From Nyssa sinensis (lineage: Eukaryota; Streptophyta; Magnoliopsida; Cornales; Nyssaceae), in contig CM018046.1 in NCBI GenBank assembly GCA_008638375.1, positions 46,976,126 through 47,040,125 of the forward strand: a stretch of 64,000 bases of DNA. Reading direction: 5' to 3'. Below the pieces are notes generated by a model, which had not been told where the DNA came from, searched no databases, and saw only the letters and a list, made by a program, of their open reading frames with translations. Below are positions 11,902 through 24,300 of the stretch, piece after piece. Position 1 is the stretch's first letter. Each line of letters starts with the position of its first letter. The translations under genes and the position numbers were made by a program.

Positions 11902-14900
11902 TATAATAACTTAGGGTAGTCGCAAAGGTGTCCTAGCCACTTTTCATGATTTTTCTTATATTTTCAGAGTTCTTTCACGAATCTTAAAAAGAGATTTTGG
12001 ATCCCACCAAATTTACTAAAGAAAGTGACTCTTGCGAAATGCAACATCACCAACTTTGCATCTCCAATTACTCTTAATTGGCTAAATTTTTGAGGTGATG
12101 TAAAATCTTAATCACATTGACAGATAAAACAAAATGTAGTGAATGCAAGATTTTCACACATACATTTTTTTTAAAAAAAAGTTGTATAATATAAACAGAG
12201 AAGAAAAGGGGCCTTAACAAAGGAACTAACCTGCAGCCAGCCAAAAGAACCATTGGTGCTAGAACAAGCACAAAAAGAAAACTAAACCTGCTATGAATCC
12301 GAGAAAATGGAATTCGAAAACCCCAGATTGCGACTAATATCCCAATTGGAGTAGGAATTAGGCACTTTGGTCCATGAATTCACACATACATGGTAAAGTT
12401 TTAGTGAACCCAAGTGTCATAACACAGCAATTCACGGTGTGAGTGTATATATATACACAGACATACACACATATATAAAGGATGAAGTACTTTTGGTGAA
12501 TCCATCCAAATATGATGACATATAGCAGCACTACAAGAAAATATTGAGACCAAGTACCCATAGCAATGTCATTGATTTGAACAGTGGAAATGAATGGTTA
12601 ATTTTGGGGTATGTGTTTGGAGTTATCTTTGCCGACTGAGGGACAAGAGCAGGTTGTCGCTGTCATTTGTTCAGTGCTTCCTTCTGTTTTTGCAAAATCG
12701 TTTGTTGGTGTCCTTGAGAATATTTTCTCTTGGCTTTATGCTCTGGTAAGTTGGAGTGAGAGCATGCAACTACTACTACTAGTGCATGCCCCCCTCAAAT
12801 CTTTTTAACCTTTTGATGGACAGTGAAAGGTTAAGACCCCACTGACAATACCCTTTTTTTATTTTAATTACACGATTGGACAAGGATTGGGGGCCACTGC
12901 AACTGTTTGCTTTTTTTGTCTCCAATCACTAATAAGGCATGAAGTTGCTGTGTTATTTTTTTTTTTTGGGTCTATTATATATTTCTCAATTTTGTAAAAA
13001 AAAAAAAAAATTTGTGGTAGCATTGGATAAAGTGTCATAGCATTGTACTTATATGTGTGTGTTTACACATAAATCCAAGAAAATGGTGTTGTACTTTTGT
13101 AATATTGTTTATGTTTCTCAGGATGCCATTGGCTCACCTTGACCGATACCAAGAAAATGGTGTTTTAACTTAGGAACTGAACTATTAATTATTATTAGTA
13201 ATTCAATTTATACATAACCTAATTTTGAGCTAGACTAATCCTACTTATGCATACAATCACTCACAAAGTAAACTCATGGAGAGTCAACTTGAAATTTCTA
13301 CTTTGAACAATAATCTTGGCACTTGAATATTCATGTCATTTCAAAACCTATAGTACTTTGTTTGGTAAGAGAAATTATAAATTGAAAAGAAGAGATATAT
13401 CCCTAGTGAAAGGAAGAGATTTTTCTCTTATTTAATTTGGTTGGGTAAGCATGAAAGTAAGAAAAAAAACTTGCATACAAAGGAAAAGAGTAAGAAAGAA
13501 TGTGGGTGTTCCATAATTTTTATACTATATCCTTACTTTTTTTTAAGGAATCGTATCATTTGAATAGAGAAAATTAAGGGATAAAAAGATTGAGTAGGAT
13601 GTCTTATCCTTCTCATTTTCTCTTACTTTTTCATAAAGTAAACATCTTAATGTGTAATTGAAAAATCAACATATAACAATACGGCTTACTTTAAGACATC
13701 GACTTGAAACCATAACTTTTAGAAGGGAGAAGGGCTTCAGGTGCCACTTGACCATTTTTTATAAATTGATATTAAAAAAAAAAACAAGATGAGACTAAAT
13801 GCATTTTAATTCATGATATATGAATTAGAGTGCATGAATATAAAAAGGGTATAATTTGAAATGCATTTAGCTTCACCTGGAAAAAAAAAATCAATAAACA
13901 AAAATAATAGAGAGTACATTTTTATTATTTGGTTTGGTGGTGGGTTCGGGTTAGCGTAGGCTCCACTGGATCACAATAATGGATGGACTAAGAGCGATTG
14001 AGTTGAGGTTGAATTGGACAACAGAATTAGGTGGGTGTAGGTTAGCGTAGGCTTAAAAGCAGACAGGAACAGTTGGATTTTCTAAACAAACAGGTTTTGG
14101 GTTATTGTTTTGGCAAACTTCCTCACTGTCTCTGCACCCCTACCTCCTTTATTACTGAGTGGCCATTTAGGGGCCTTAGTTGTTGATCCGGGCTGTTTCT
14201 CTCTCGAACCCAGCTCACGTACCGTTTTAATGGGCAAACAGTACAACTCTTAGAACATACTACAGCCTCAGGTAACGAAGAGCTGACATCGAGGTGCCAA
14301 ACCTTATCAATGGACTAGAGCAATTGATTTCAGGTTGAATTAGGTGGGTTTGGGTTTGACTTGGGCCAGGTCAGGTTGAACTTGGTCCAATAACAAACTT
14401 CCGTTTGACTAGGTTGAAAACAACTTCATCAGTTGAATTCCACTTGATACTCCTAAATCTTCACTCCCAAACATGGACCTTCTGTATTTAAGTATATATA
14501 TGTATATATATACTTACATACACACACACACACACATATATATATACTTAATTATATATCTATATGTATTTAAGTATATATATACATAAATTTATTGTTA
14601 TATAAATATGTATGTATTTATATTTTATATGTATATTGTATATATGTATGTGTATATCTATATATATATAATTATTCATGTATATTTATATTTATATTTA
14701 TATAGTTGTGTTTGTATATATATGTAACATATATTCTATATGTGTATATTTTTTATGCATCTTTTTTTAAGTTTCATTCTATTGGGATGGATCAAATTCC
14801 TTACTTTGTGAAAATGAACTTGGGAAAAACCATTGTTGCACTTGAGCGGGTTGGGCAACCCAGTAAAAGTATTTGGGCAAGCTTCTAATGGCTAAGACCC

Positions 14901-15200
14901 GAAACAATTAGGTCAAATTACTTGGGCTGAGTTTGTTTACTTTGAAGCCAATCCGCAATTAAAGCAGAAGCTCAAAACCTAGCCCAAGACTTGGGCCTAT
15001 ATAAGCCTGTCCGGCCGAAATCATCAAATTGTTGAACTGGCGTGGGCTTCACTTTAATGGAACTTGGACTATCATAGTCTAATTAACATTAATGACGTTT
15101 CGTGATTAAGGTTCATTTGAAGACTAATCAGTGACTAATCCATTTTTCAAGACAAGGTTGAATAAAAAAGTAAAATAAAAAGAACAACACGTATATATTA
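11902..15200. other. Intergenic DNA, no gene identified
   Basis: Contains short hydrophobic frames on the minus strand around 12240-12561 and a plus-strand frame at 12611-12808. I cannot tie them to a family or to a coherent exon set. A TA/TG/CA microsatellite block fills about 14490-14720. The stretch 13920-14450 is less AT-rich and repeats GGGTTAGCGTAGGCT-like strings, probably an old repeat. Confidence 0.45.
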
Positions 15201-15520
15201 TTTTAATTTATTTTTTAAAAAATATTAAAAAGTCCCTAAAGTAAATATTTATTCTAAAAAATTTAAGATATATTTTCTATATTTAAAAAAAAATTAATAC
15301 AAAACAGTCTAATTATTAACTTTCATCTTAATACAATTAAAAAATATTACTGAGTAAATTAAAATAACTTTTAAAATATATTATTAAAAAATAATAATCA
15401 GTTTATAAAATAAATTCTTCAATAAAAAAAAAAACATAACATTTTTTATTTATTGAGAAGGCCTAAAAAATAAGTTTTCACCTCATTAAATATTTTGATC
15501 TTTTTGGATTCAAGATGGTA

Positions 15521-15551
<31 letters not shown>

Positions 15552-15740
15552 CTAAAATATATCTTAAATGTTATTTTAGTATAATTAATAATATTTTTCA
15601 ACGGTGTTAAGATGAAAGTTAATAATTTGACTTTTTGTATTAAAAGTTTTTTTTTAGATCTTTTAAATAAAAAAAATATATCAGATTTTTTAAATTGAGA
15701 ATTTTATTTTAAATATTTTTTTCTTATTTCTTTTATAAAA
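15200..15740. mobile_element. Foldback-type element with inverted repeats of about 100 bp
   Basis: About 15215-15330 and about 15600-15720 are inverted copies. The left arm contains AATTATTAACTTTCATCTTAA; the right arm contains its complement TTAAGATGAAAGTTAATAATTTG. Flanking matches include a TAAGATATATTTT string and its complement. The centre is AT-rich with a TA microsatellite. The structure fits a long-TIR MITE or Mutator-like non-autonomous element. Exact ends and a target duplication could not be fixed. Confidence 0.6.
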
Positions 15741-16504
15741 AGAAAAAATCAAGTCTAATTCACGTTCTAATCCATGCATTCACTTAAAATCATTTAATTT
15801 TAAAAATCGCAATAAAAGCGTTTGGATCTTAAATTGTAATGTTACTTGGTACACTAAGTTTTTACTTTTTCAATCAAAGATTTCTATATAAAAAGTTGGC
15901 CGTCTCTCCTTATCAAGTATCAATTTTAAGGTGAATTAATTGTTTTTAAACAGTAAATTACAATATTAGTTTACTACCATTGGACCACAAGGCCATTGTC
16001 AGCCATAAAATCACATCCAAGTATTCATGTTCTTATTCTTTATCATCTTTTACTTCTTCATTATCTTTATTTTTATTTTTTACAGAAAAAAGGGGTAAAA
16101 AAGAAAGAAAAGGACGTGTTTTTTGCATGCATTAGTGAACTTTAGCCTTTGTTTGGTAGCAGAGAAAATATAAAACGGTAAAGGAAAGTTGTGATCCCCA
16201 AATTCTTTTATTCCCCTTTCAGTGGGAAAATATTGTATAGAGAAAAGAGGATTCCAAAAAGAAAAAAGTGGGAACATAAGGAATATATATATTAAGACCG
16301 TTTAGTAAATTTGTCTTAGGGAATGTGATGCTAAACATAATGAATTTTTTCTTATCTTCTTACAGTATTGTTATTCTTATCAAAATATTTTATCAATTTT
16401 TTTTTTTTTACTTGTTAAGTGACTATTTCGATTCTAATAAATGCATCATCTTAATACTAGTCAATAAAATTAGTTGGCGCTAATCATATATCAAGTAAGT
16501 CTAA

Positions 16505-17025
16505 CAGTTCATTTGAATAACTAGGAGGGAAAGGAAATGAGAGTAAAGTATTAGTTACGAGGGAAAAGAAATGAGATGAGAGGAGATGGTAATTCCTCTT
16601 TTATGTTTGGATAACTAATGAAAGGAAATAAGAGAAAAAACTAATATAATTCTTTCATCTTGTTTGAGAATAATAAATGAGAGAAAGGAAAAGAAAATTT
16701 TTTATATTATTTTACTATTGATACCATATGATAGAGGTGTATTTGGATGCCCTAGGATAGAAGTGTCATTTTTATTTTGATTTTTACAATTTTAAGGAGT
16801 AATATTGGTATGATTAAAAATTCATTAAATCTTTGTTTCTTTTCCCTTCATTTCCTCTCACTTTTGGAGGGATAACAAAATTGCTTAAATGATGGATTAA
16901 GCTCTTCCCTCCCTCTCATTCCATTTCCTTCCTAATTTTTAAAACAAATATGATAGAAGCTCTCCTTCCTTCTTCTTCCCTTCCCTTTCTTTCCGATTCC
17001 TTCCATCTAAATATAGTGTAAGAGA
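16505..17025. mobile_element. Possible MITE with purine-rich left and pyrimidine-rich right halves
   Basis: The left part (about 16520-16700) is full of GAGGGAAAGGAAATGAGA-like strings. The right part (about 16850-17010) carries complementary CTCTCATTCCATTTCCTTCC-like strings, so one strand could fold back. Shorter sequences with the same logic occur at 13360-13640 and 16140-16280. Ends and TSD are uncertain. Confidence 0.4.
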
Positions 17026-17751
17026 AAATCAAATCTCATGTTGCTAGTTAATGAAATTTGTTGATGCTAATCATGTCAAGTGAATATAAGAAAATTGATA
17101 AACTAGTACAAAAATGTTGAATTACCTAGTACCAAGACACTGAATTAATTAGTACTCGAATAACTATATCAAGCATATAAGAAAATTTGATAAAATGTTA
17201 TGTGTAAAAATAGCATTATTAATTTTTTTAATCCTAAACATAAGGTGATTGACCACTATAATAAATACATGTGAACTTATCACATTGTTTCTAAAAATAA
17301 AATTGTCTGTTATGTTTAATCCATATGACATTGTGAAAGTCGGTGTTAGAATTAATAAAAAAATTATTTATTAATAATATCAAAAATAAATAATAATACA
17401 ATGTATAAATAAAATAATAAGGTGAGAGATTGAGATTATTAATTCTATTATTAAAAATTAATTCTTTATTATCTAAATTCGTTGCATATCATTTAATATA
17501 TATATATATATATATAAATAAATGAAATTAAATTAGCACATGGAAGTGTTTAAACTATTCTAAATTATTCCATTGGGTTGATTTGATCTAATTTGAAAGA
17601 TTTAATAATTATTATAATAAAAAATCGGAGCATTTTCCTATTGCAATAATTGGTTAAATAAATAAACAATTAATAAATTTTGTTTTTATCCCCTCATTTG
17701 AATATCTGACAAGGTGGTGAAAATTCAAGAAACAGAGTGACGTCTGTCTCT

Positions 17752-17760
17752 CTATAAAAT
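17752..17760 (+). promoter_or_regulatory. Probable TATA box of the PEPC gene
   Basis: CTATAAAAT lies about 440 bases upstream of the PEPC start codon. It is followed by a CT-rich leader (TCTCTCAAACG, CTCTCGCTCGCTCACTCTCG) typical of plant 5' UTRs. The start site would be near 17785. A 5' UTR intron is possible but not shown. Confidence 0.5.
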
Positions 17761-18191
17761 CGAACTAGGCGAGCAAGTTTTGGCAAAGTATTAAGGTTCT
17801 CTGTCTCTCAAACGAAGAAAATTAACTTCTCTCACATCAAGCCCACTCTCTCGCTCGCTCACTCTCGTGATCAACAATCTTCTGATCTTCCCCCTTTTAT
17901 TTTTTCGATCTTTCTCGTGTAATTCTGCGATTCTCTTTACATGGGTATCACGAGATTCATTTCATTACACCTCTTTCTTGCTCTGTACTTGTTTTGATTT
18001 TACTCTACTTTTTCGTATCATCTTCGAATTTTCAGTTGATGTTAATATTGTGGGAGCCCAATTTGATCCGTGATTGTGGTTGAGAAAGTCTGCTGATTTC
18101 TCGTGCTTTCACAACTTCTTTGATTCATTGAAAAGGCCCCAGAAACTGCTGAGGCAAGTACAGAGCAAGAGTACAGAAAGAGAGTGAGAAA

Positions 18192-21100
18192 ATGTCCACT
18201 CGAAACTTGGAGAAAATGGCTTCGATTGATGCACAGTTGAGGCTGTTGGCACCTCGGAAGGTCTCTGAAGATGACAAGCTGGTGGAGTATGATGCTCTGT
18301 TGTTGGATCGATTTCTCGATATTCTTCAGGATTTGCATGGCGAGGATATCAGAGAAACGGTAATGGGTTTGAACTTTGAACTCCTCGTTCACTTTTTTTT
18401 ATGCATTTATTCTTTATTATAACTCTATCATTAAGTTCATGATTTGATTCGGATGGAAAATACAGCTAATAACCGTAAAACCATTTGTGTTTTTTTTTTT
18501 TTTGAATTTTTTCACACACACATATTGCTGTTTTGTGGTCTTGTATTGTGTTTTTTGGTTGGTTGAAAGATACCCACTTTGCTTTTGTGCCAAAAAATAA
18601 TCACTATTTTTCTCAGTCCAAGTTTGTATTTTTTACTTAATTTTGAGAAACTATCTGCTAGTTTGCTTGTTGGATGGTTTCTAAAGATACCCGTTGGCAT
18701 TTACACCAAAAAAAAAGGCATGCACACTTTGGGTTTTCTTATATATGATTGCCTTCCGTTAATTTCAATAAGATGTATGTTGGTTTGCTTATTAGTATTT
18801 GATAACCACTTTGATTTTCACCATAAGAGATGCTGACCCCCTTATGTATTTCTTATCTGAAATAGAATCCTTAATCTCTTATGGTAATTTCAGTAAAAAA
18901 TAAAAAAACTCTGCTAAGTTACCTATTGCTTACTTTTCGAAGATTCCCACTTTGCATTTATCCTGGAAGAAGCATATTCACTTCTGCATATTTTTTTATC
19001 TAGGATTTTATGCTTTTGTTCAAGTCGATTTGATTTCTGCTACCTAAGAGAAACCTACTGCAATAAATAGTTTTATGCTATATACTTCTTCCATTTTGAT
19101 TTCTTTTCTTTTAAAGGGAAGAAAAAAAAAAATCTTTTGCAGCAATATTGATGTTTGGGCTGGTTTCATAATAGAAAAAATATAGTGATGTTTAGGTTGG
19201 TGTTGATTGTTTGTAGAGAGAACAAAAGTCACTACAATTCACTTTGTGAAGCTTCGAGCCTTCAACCATTAGTTTCTGATTTTATGTTACGGCATGAATC
19301 ATTCAATAAGGAGATAGGGAAATGGGGGCAATTGTTGCAAATTATTTCTGGTAATGGAAAGAGTAACTCATTGTATAATGTGTTATAACATGGATTAGGT
19401 TCAAGCCTGCTATGAGCTTTCTGCTGAGTATGAAGGGAAGCGGGACCCCTGGCATTTGGAGGAGCTTGGGAGTGTGCTAACAAGTTTGGATGCCGGGGAT
19501 TCAATTGTAGTTGCTAAATCATTTTCCCACATGCTTAACTTAGCCAACTTGGCTGAGGAGGTTCAGATAGCTTACCGACGAAGGATTAAGTTAAAGAAGG
19601 GTGATTTTGCTGATGAGGCCTCTGCAACGACTGAATCAGACATTGAAGAGACACTCAAGAGGCTTAGTGGTGAAATTGAAGAAGTCCCCAGAAGAAGTTT
19701 TTAATGCTTTGAAGAACCAGACAGTAGATTTAGTCCTTACAGCACATCCTACTCAATCTGTCCGTAGATCTTTGCTTCAAAAGCATGCAAGGTTTGTTCT
19801 TCCACAATCTGCAATCATACTAGGATGCAGCCCTCTGGTTTTGCAATTTGGTCTTCTTACTTTTTTAATGGCCCAGCAGTGCATGAAATAATTATTTATG
19901 TCCAGTCCATAGCGATCAAAGTCGAATTGCATGTCCATTAGCAAGCAAGTAGGAGTACCGTTCCTTTATTCTTCAATAGGATGATACATGAGTAGCTTCT
20001 TCATAATCTTGTAGGCCTTGTACCTAATCCACTTGATGGTGTTATCTGGTGAGAGGATGGTAGTTGGTTTTCTTTGCCCAGGTTTCTATACTTGGTGCTT
20101 CCTCTTCTATTTTTGCAGGATTCGGAATTGTTTGTCCCAGTTGTATGCCAAAGACATCACTCCTGATGACAAGCAAGAACTTGATGAGGCTTTACAAAGA
20201 GAGGTATGCAATTTCAAATGTTGAGTTTATTTTTCTTGCTACTCTATACATATGATGACAGATTTCTTTTACAGATTTTTATTCTGATTGATCATCTGCA
20301 GGACTATTTTAGAAATTTACAATTAAACAGCTCTATACCACTTTCAATCTTTATCAATTTTTTATTTATTTTTTATCTTGTTCTTTCTTGGAGGAGGGTG
20401 GCACTCTTAAAATTAATGAGTTACTAGTGGGAAAGCACAAACCGGGAAAAATAAATAAATAAAACCCGTAATTTACCTTGGCTCATTTTTGTTTATGTAG
20501 CGATTCTTCAAGGTGTTCAATTCCTCATTAATGTTATCATGTTATAGTTCAAATATCATGATAACATTATATGTTTAGTGTGATGATCTATGTATGATGC
20601 AATTTAGTGTGCAAAATAAGATATATTTTGTTCTATGCAACTCTCGATATATATCTAAGAAATATTGCCTATGAAGTACGGACACTCTATTTTAACTTCA
20701 CTTGTTCGTGCATACACCGACACTCTCGGACACTTTCCGGACATATGCCGGACACGTGAAAAAAGATTATCCAAATTTTGTATTTTTTTCTAAATTTTGG
20801 ACACGTTATGACATGTTAATACATGTTTTGGAGACTTTTTCTTTTATATTTTGTGGATTAATCCTCTCCTTTTCTCCTCTTCTCTTTTTTTTGGTTTATA
20901 TATATATATATACATTTTCTACGTATTAGTTAGTGTATTTATTTTAGAACTTAAATCATGAATGTTAATGATTAAATGAAGTTCTTAAATTTTTATTTAA
21001 TGCTTTTGTTATTTTAATATCTTAATAATATTTTTATGATTTATATATATATATATATATTCAATGTATTCCTACCGTTTTCGTGTCTTGTTTTTTGAAG

Positions 21101-21304
21101 GAACTCCGTGTCCATGTCGTGTCCCGTTTCCGTGTCCATACTTCTTATAATGTTACACATTCACCCTTTATGCTTCTTAGAATGTTACACATTCATCCTT
21201 TTAAATTTGGTATTTGGCACGTGTTCAAAATTGGTCCATGTCAATTGGGAGAATTTGGAGATTACGTTGGCATCTCGTGTTTTGTCATTAGAAACATAAA
21301 CCAA

Positions 21305-21359
<55 letters not shown>

Positions 21360-24300
21360 TTTTCATGGAACATATTTAAAATGATACTTTCAGTATGTAC
21401 TTTTGTCTCTTCTAACAACTACTGTAAACCCTTGGAGCACATAGTAAGTATGAGTGCAGTTTATATGAGTTGGTGGAACTGCTAAGTTTCCCATGTCAGG
21501 CATCGAAGAGTGTGTTACTAGTGAATTGGGTCAAAATAAAAGGGTTCACCTCTGTCGGATTAGATATCTATGTTGTGAGCTTTATTTATACTCAAAACTG
21601 TCTAATAGAGTCAGTAACGATTGCTTTTTCATTAGACCGAAGATGTGAAGGTAGCATGCTTGATCCATGCTCTCCACACCTTTTAGAAGTCTCAATTCAA
21701 CTCAACAAAGTCTTGTCCCAATTAATTAGGGTTGGTTACATGAATTTTGTCTCATCATTCTTCTCTATTTAAGATATTCTCTCAGTTAGACCACACATTA
21801 TTATATCATTTTTAACTTAACTCTACCAAAGTTAATTTTGGTTGCTCTTGCTTCCTACCATAATTCTCAGTATTAATCATATCACTCTTCCTTATTGGTG
21901 CATTTTCTGGTCTTCGTTGTACATACTATGACACCTTAATCGGTTCTCTCTCATTTTATCTTTTATAGGTGTTACTCTTACCATCTTATGAATATGTTCG
22001 TTTTTAACTCTATGTTTTCTTATCTTACCGCACATTCATTTCAACATCCTCATTTTGGGTACACTCCTCTTATTAACATATCGTTTCTTAACTACCTAAC
22101 ATTCTGTTTCATACAACACAGTTGCTCTTATAGCTTCTCTATAAAATTTATCGTCCAATTTTAAAGGTATACGTCAATCACACAATTTTCCATATACACT
22201 CCACTTAACGTATACTGTTTTAATCCTTTGAGTAATATCATCTCAATACATTTTAGCAATCAAGAAAAAATTGCTTTTTCATACAAGACAAGCAAAAGAA
22301 ATAACTTAAATTTTATTTCATGCATTATACAATCATAATTCTCACAAACCCCATCTTGATCCCATTACACTTGAAAATAACTGGTTTGCTGAATGCTCTT
22401 CATTTGTTAATGTTTCAAAAATTTCACCATATAATACTCTATACTTTTTTTCTTCATCATACATTAATTATATTATATTCAAGTTTTTTTTTCAGATAGG
22501 TAAGACAGATACACACTTTCTCCCAATTGAGTCTTGAACCCTCATGCTCCTCTTTCAAAAATGGAGATACAACTCGAGCTAATGCTTTGTGATTTTTCTT
22601 CAAGCTTTAATTGGATAATTTTTTATAAAAATATGGAAGAAAAAAATATGGCTTAAATTAGCATTACTTATTGTTCCTTGTCTTTTCAGTTTTCCATTTT
22701 GTCTTTAATTAACCTTTCTGTTTCTTCCCATTAGATACAAGCTGCATTTCGTACAGATGAAATCAGGAGGACCCCTCCGACTCCTCAAGATGAGATGAGG
22801 GCAGGAATGAGCTATTTCCATGAGACAATCTGGAAAGGAGTCCCAAAATTCTTACGCCGTGTTGACACTGCTTTGAAGAATATAGGAATAACTGAGCGTG
22901 TTCCTTACAATGCTCCTCTTATTCAATTCTCTTCTTGGATGGGTGGGGATCGTGATGGTATAGTCCTCCTCCATGTTAAATTTTTTTGATGGGCATATAT
23001 TTTTTATGTATAATTGTTAGTTGCCAAATATGCAATAGCAAATTTGGAAGCGCCAATATTATTATATTTTTCAAAATTATTCAACAAAAGGACGGTACAA
23101 TATAGTTGGAATTTTTTATTTTAAGGCTGAAATATTCTATGCTTCATGGAAAGCTCATTATGTTTGAGCGTTGAGGTACCATGGTTGAACATGACGTGTG
23201 TATTTACGTGTGTACTGTTGGATATATACTCAATAAGTGTGTCCAAGAAGGAAGAGAGGAACATACTTCTTTGTCACTTGCATGGATATTTCAAACATGT
23301 CCCCCCCCCCCCCCCAAAAAAAAAAAAAAAACCATTATACATTTCATTTTGCCTCTGGAATAGACAAAAAAACCTAGATGAATTTTACCCTTAGATGCAT
23401 GCCTTCCAAGGTTATTTTCCCCTTTGCTAAGCCTAAAATCCATTTGTTGTGGACTGCAGGAAACCCAAGGGTAACTCCAGAAGTTACAAGGGATGTATGT
23501 TTACTGGCTAGAATGATGGCTGCTAACTTGTACTTTTCCCAGATAGAGGATCTTATGTTCGAGGTACCAAATCAACTCCTACTCTCAAACTTTTTTTTTG
23601 CTCCTTTAGTTTTTGGATAATTATTCCACTGCTCAGTGAATTTCTCACTCCCTTTCAATCGGTTTTCAATAATAGTACTTTTATTGGCAGTTGTCGATGT
23701 GGCGTTGCAGTGATGAACTTCGCGCTTGTGCAGATGAACTTCATCGGTCCTCAAAGAGAGACGCGAAACACTATATTGGTATGTGATTATGGTTTAAAAT
23801 TTTGTTTCAACTTCTATACCGAAAGTGCTTGAAATCTAAATGAACTTTCATTATATCTTTGGAATCTTAAATAATATAAGGTTTGATTCTAATATTTCAT
23901 CAAAATATAAATAACTATTTACTCATATAGCCATTCTATACAATTTAATCAATCATTTTTTTTCTTCAATTTGTTCATTAATTTAATTTTTAACTTCAGA
24001 TACTGCTTGAATATTCGTGTATATATTATTTATGTTTTGCTAGAAGGTGTGCTTGAGGAAGAATTGATCATGGAGCAAACAGTATTAAATATTATTCATT
24101 AATTGTGTTAATTGTTTGTTCTCATCAATATTTTATTGATGCAGAGTTTTGGAAACAAATTCCTCCAAATGAGCCCTATCGTGTAATTCTTGGTGATGTG
24201 AGGGATAAGCTGTATCATACACGTGAACGTTCCCGTCAGTTATTAGCCAGCGGTATCTCTGATATTCCTGAGGAGGCAACTTTCACTAATATTGAGCAGG

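Noticed and set aside
12240..12808. Hydrophobic minus-strand frames (MGTWSQYFLVVLLYVII; LVLAPMVLLAGCR) and a plus-strand frame MCLELSLPTEGQEQVV
   Set aside because: They look like pieces of membrane or unknown proteins, but I could not link them into exons with matching phase or assign a family, so no gene is called.
14490..14760. TA/TG/CA-rich block, considered as an origin or matrix attachment region
   Set aside because: Simple-sequence composition alone is not evidence; similar blocks occur throughout the window.
21306..21358. (TC)n(AC)n run considered as a regulatory GAGA-type site
   Set aside because: It lies deep in intron 3 and is an ordinary compound microsatellite.
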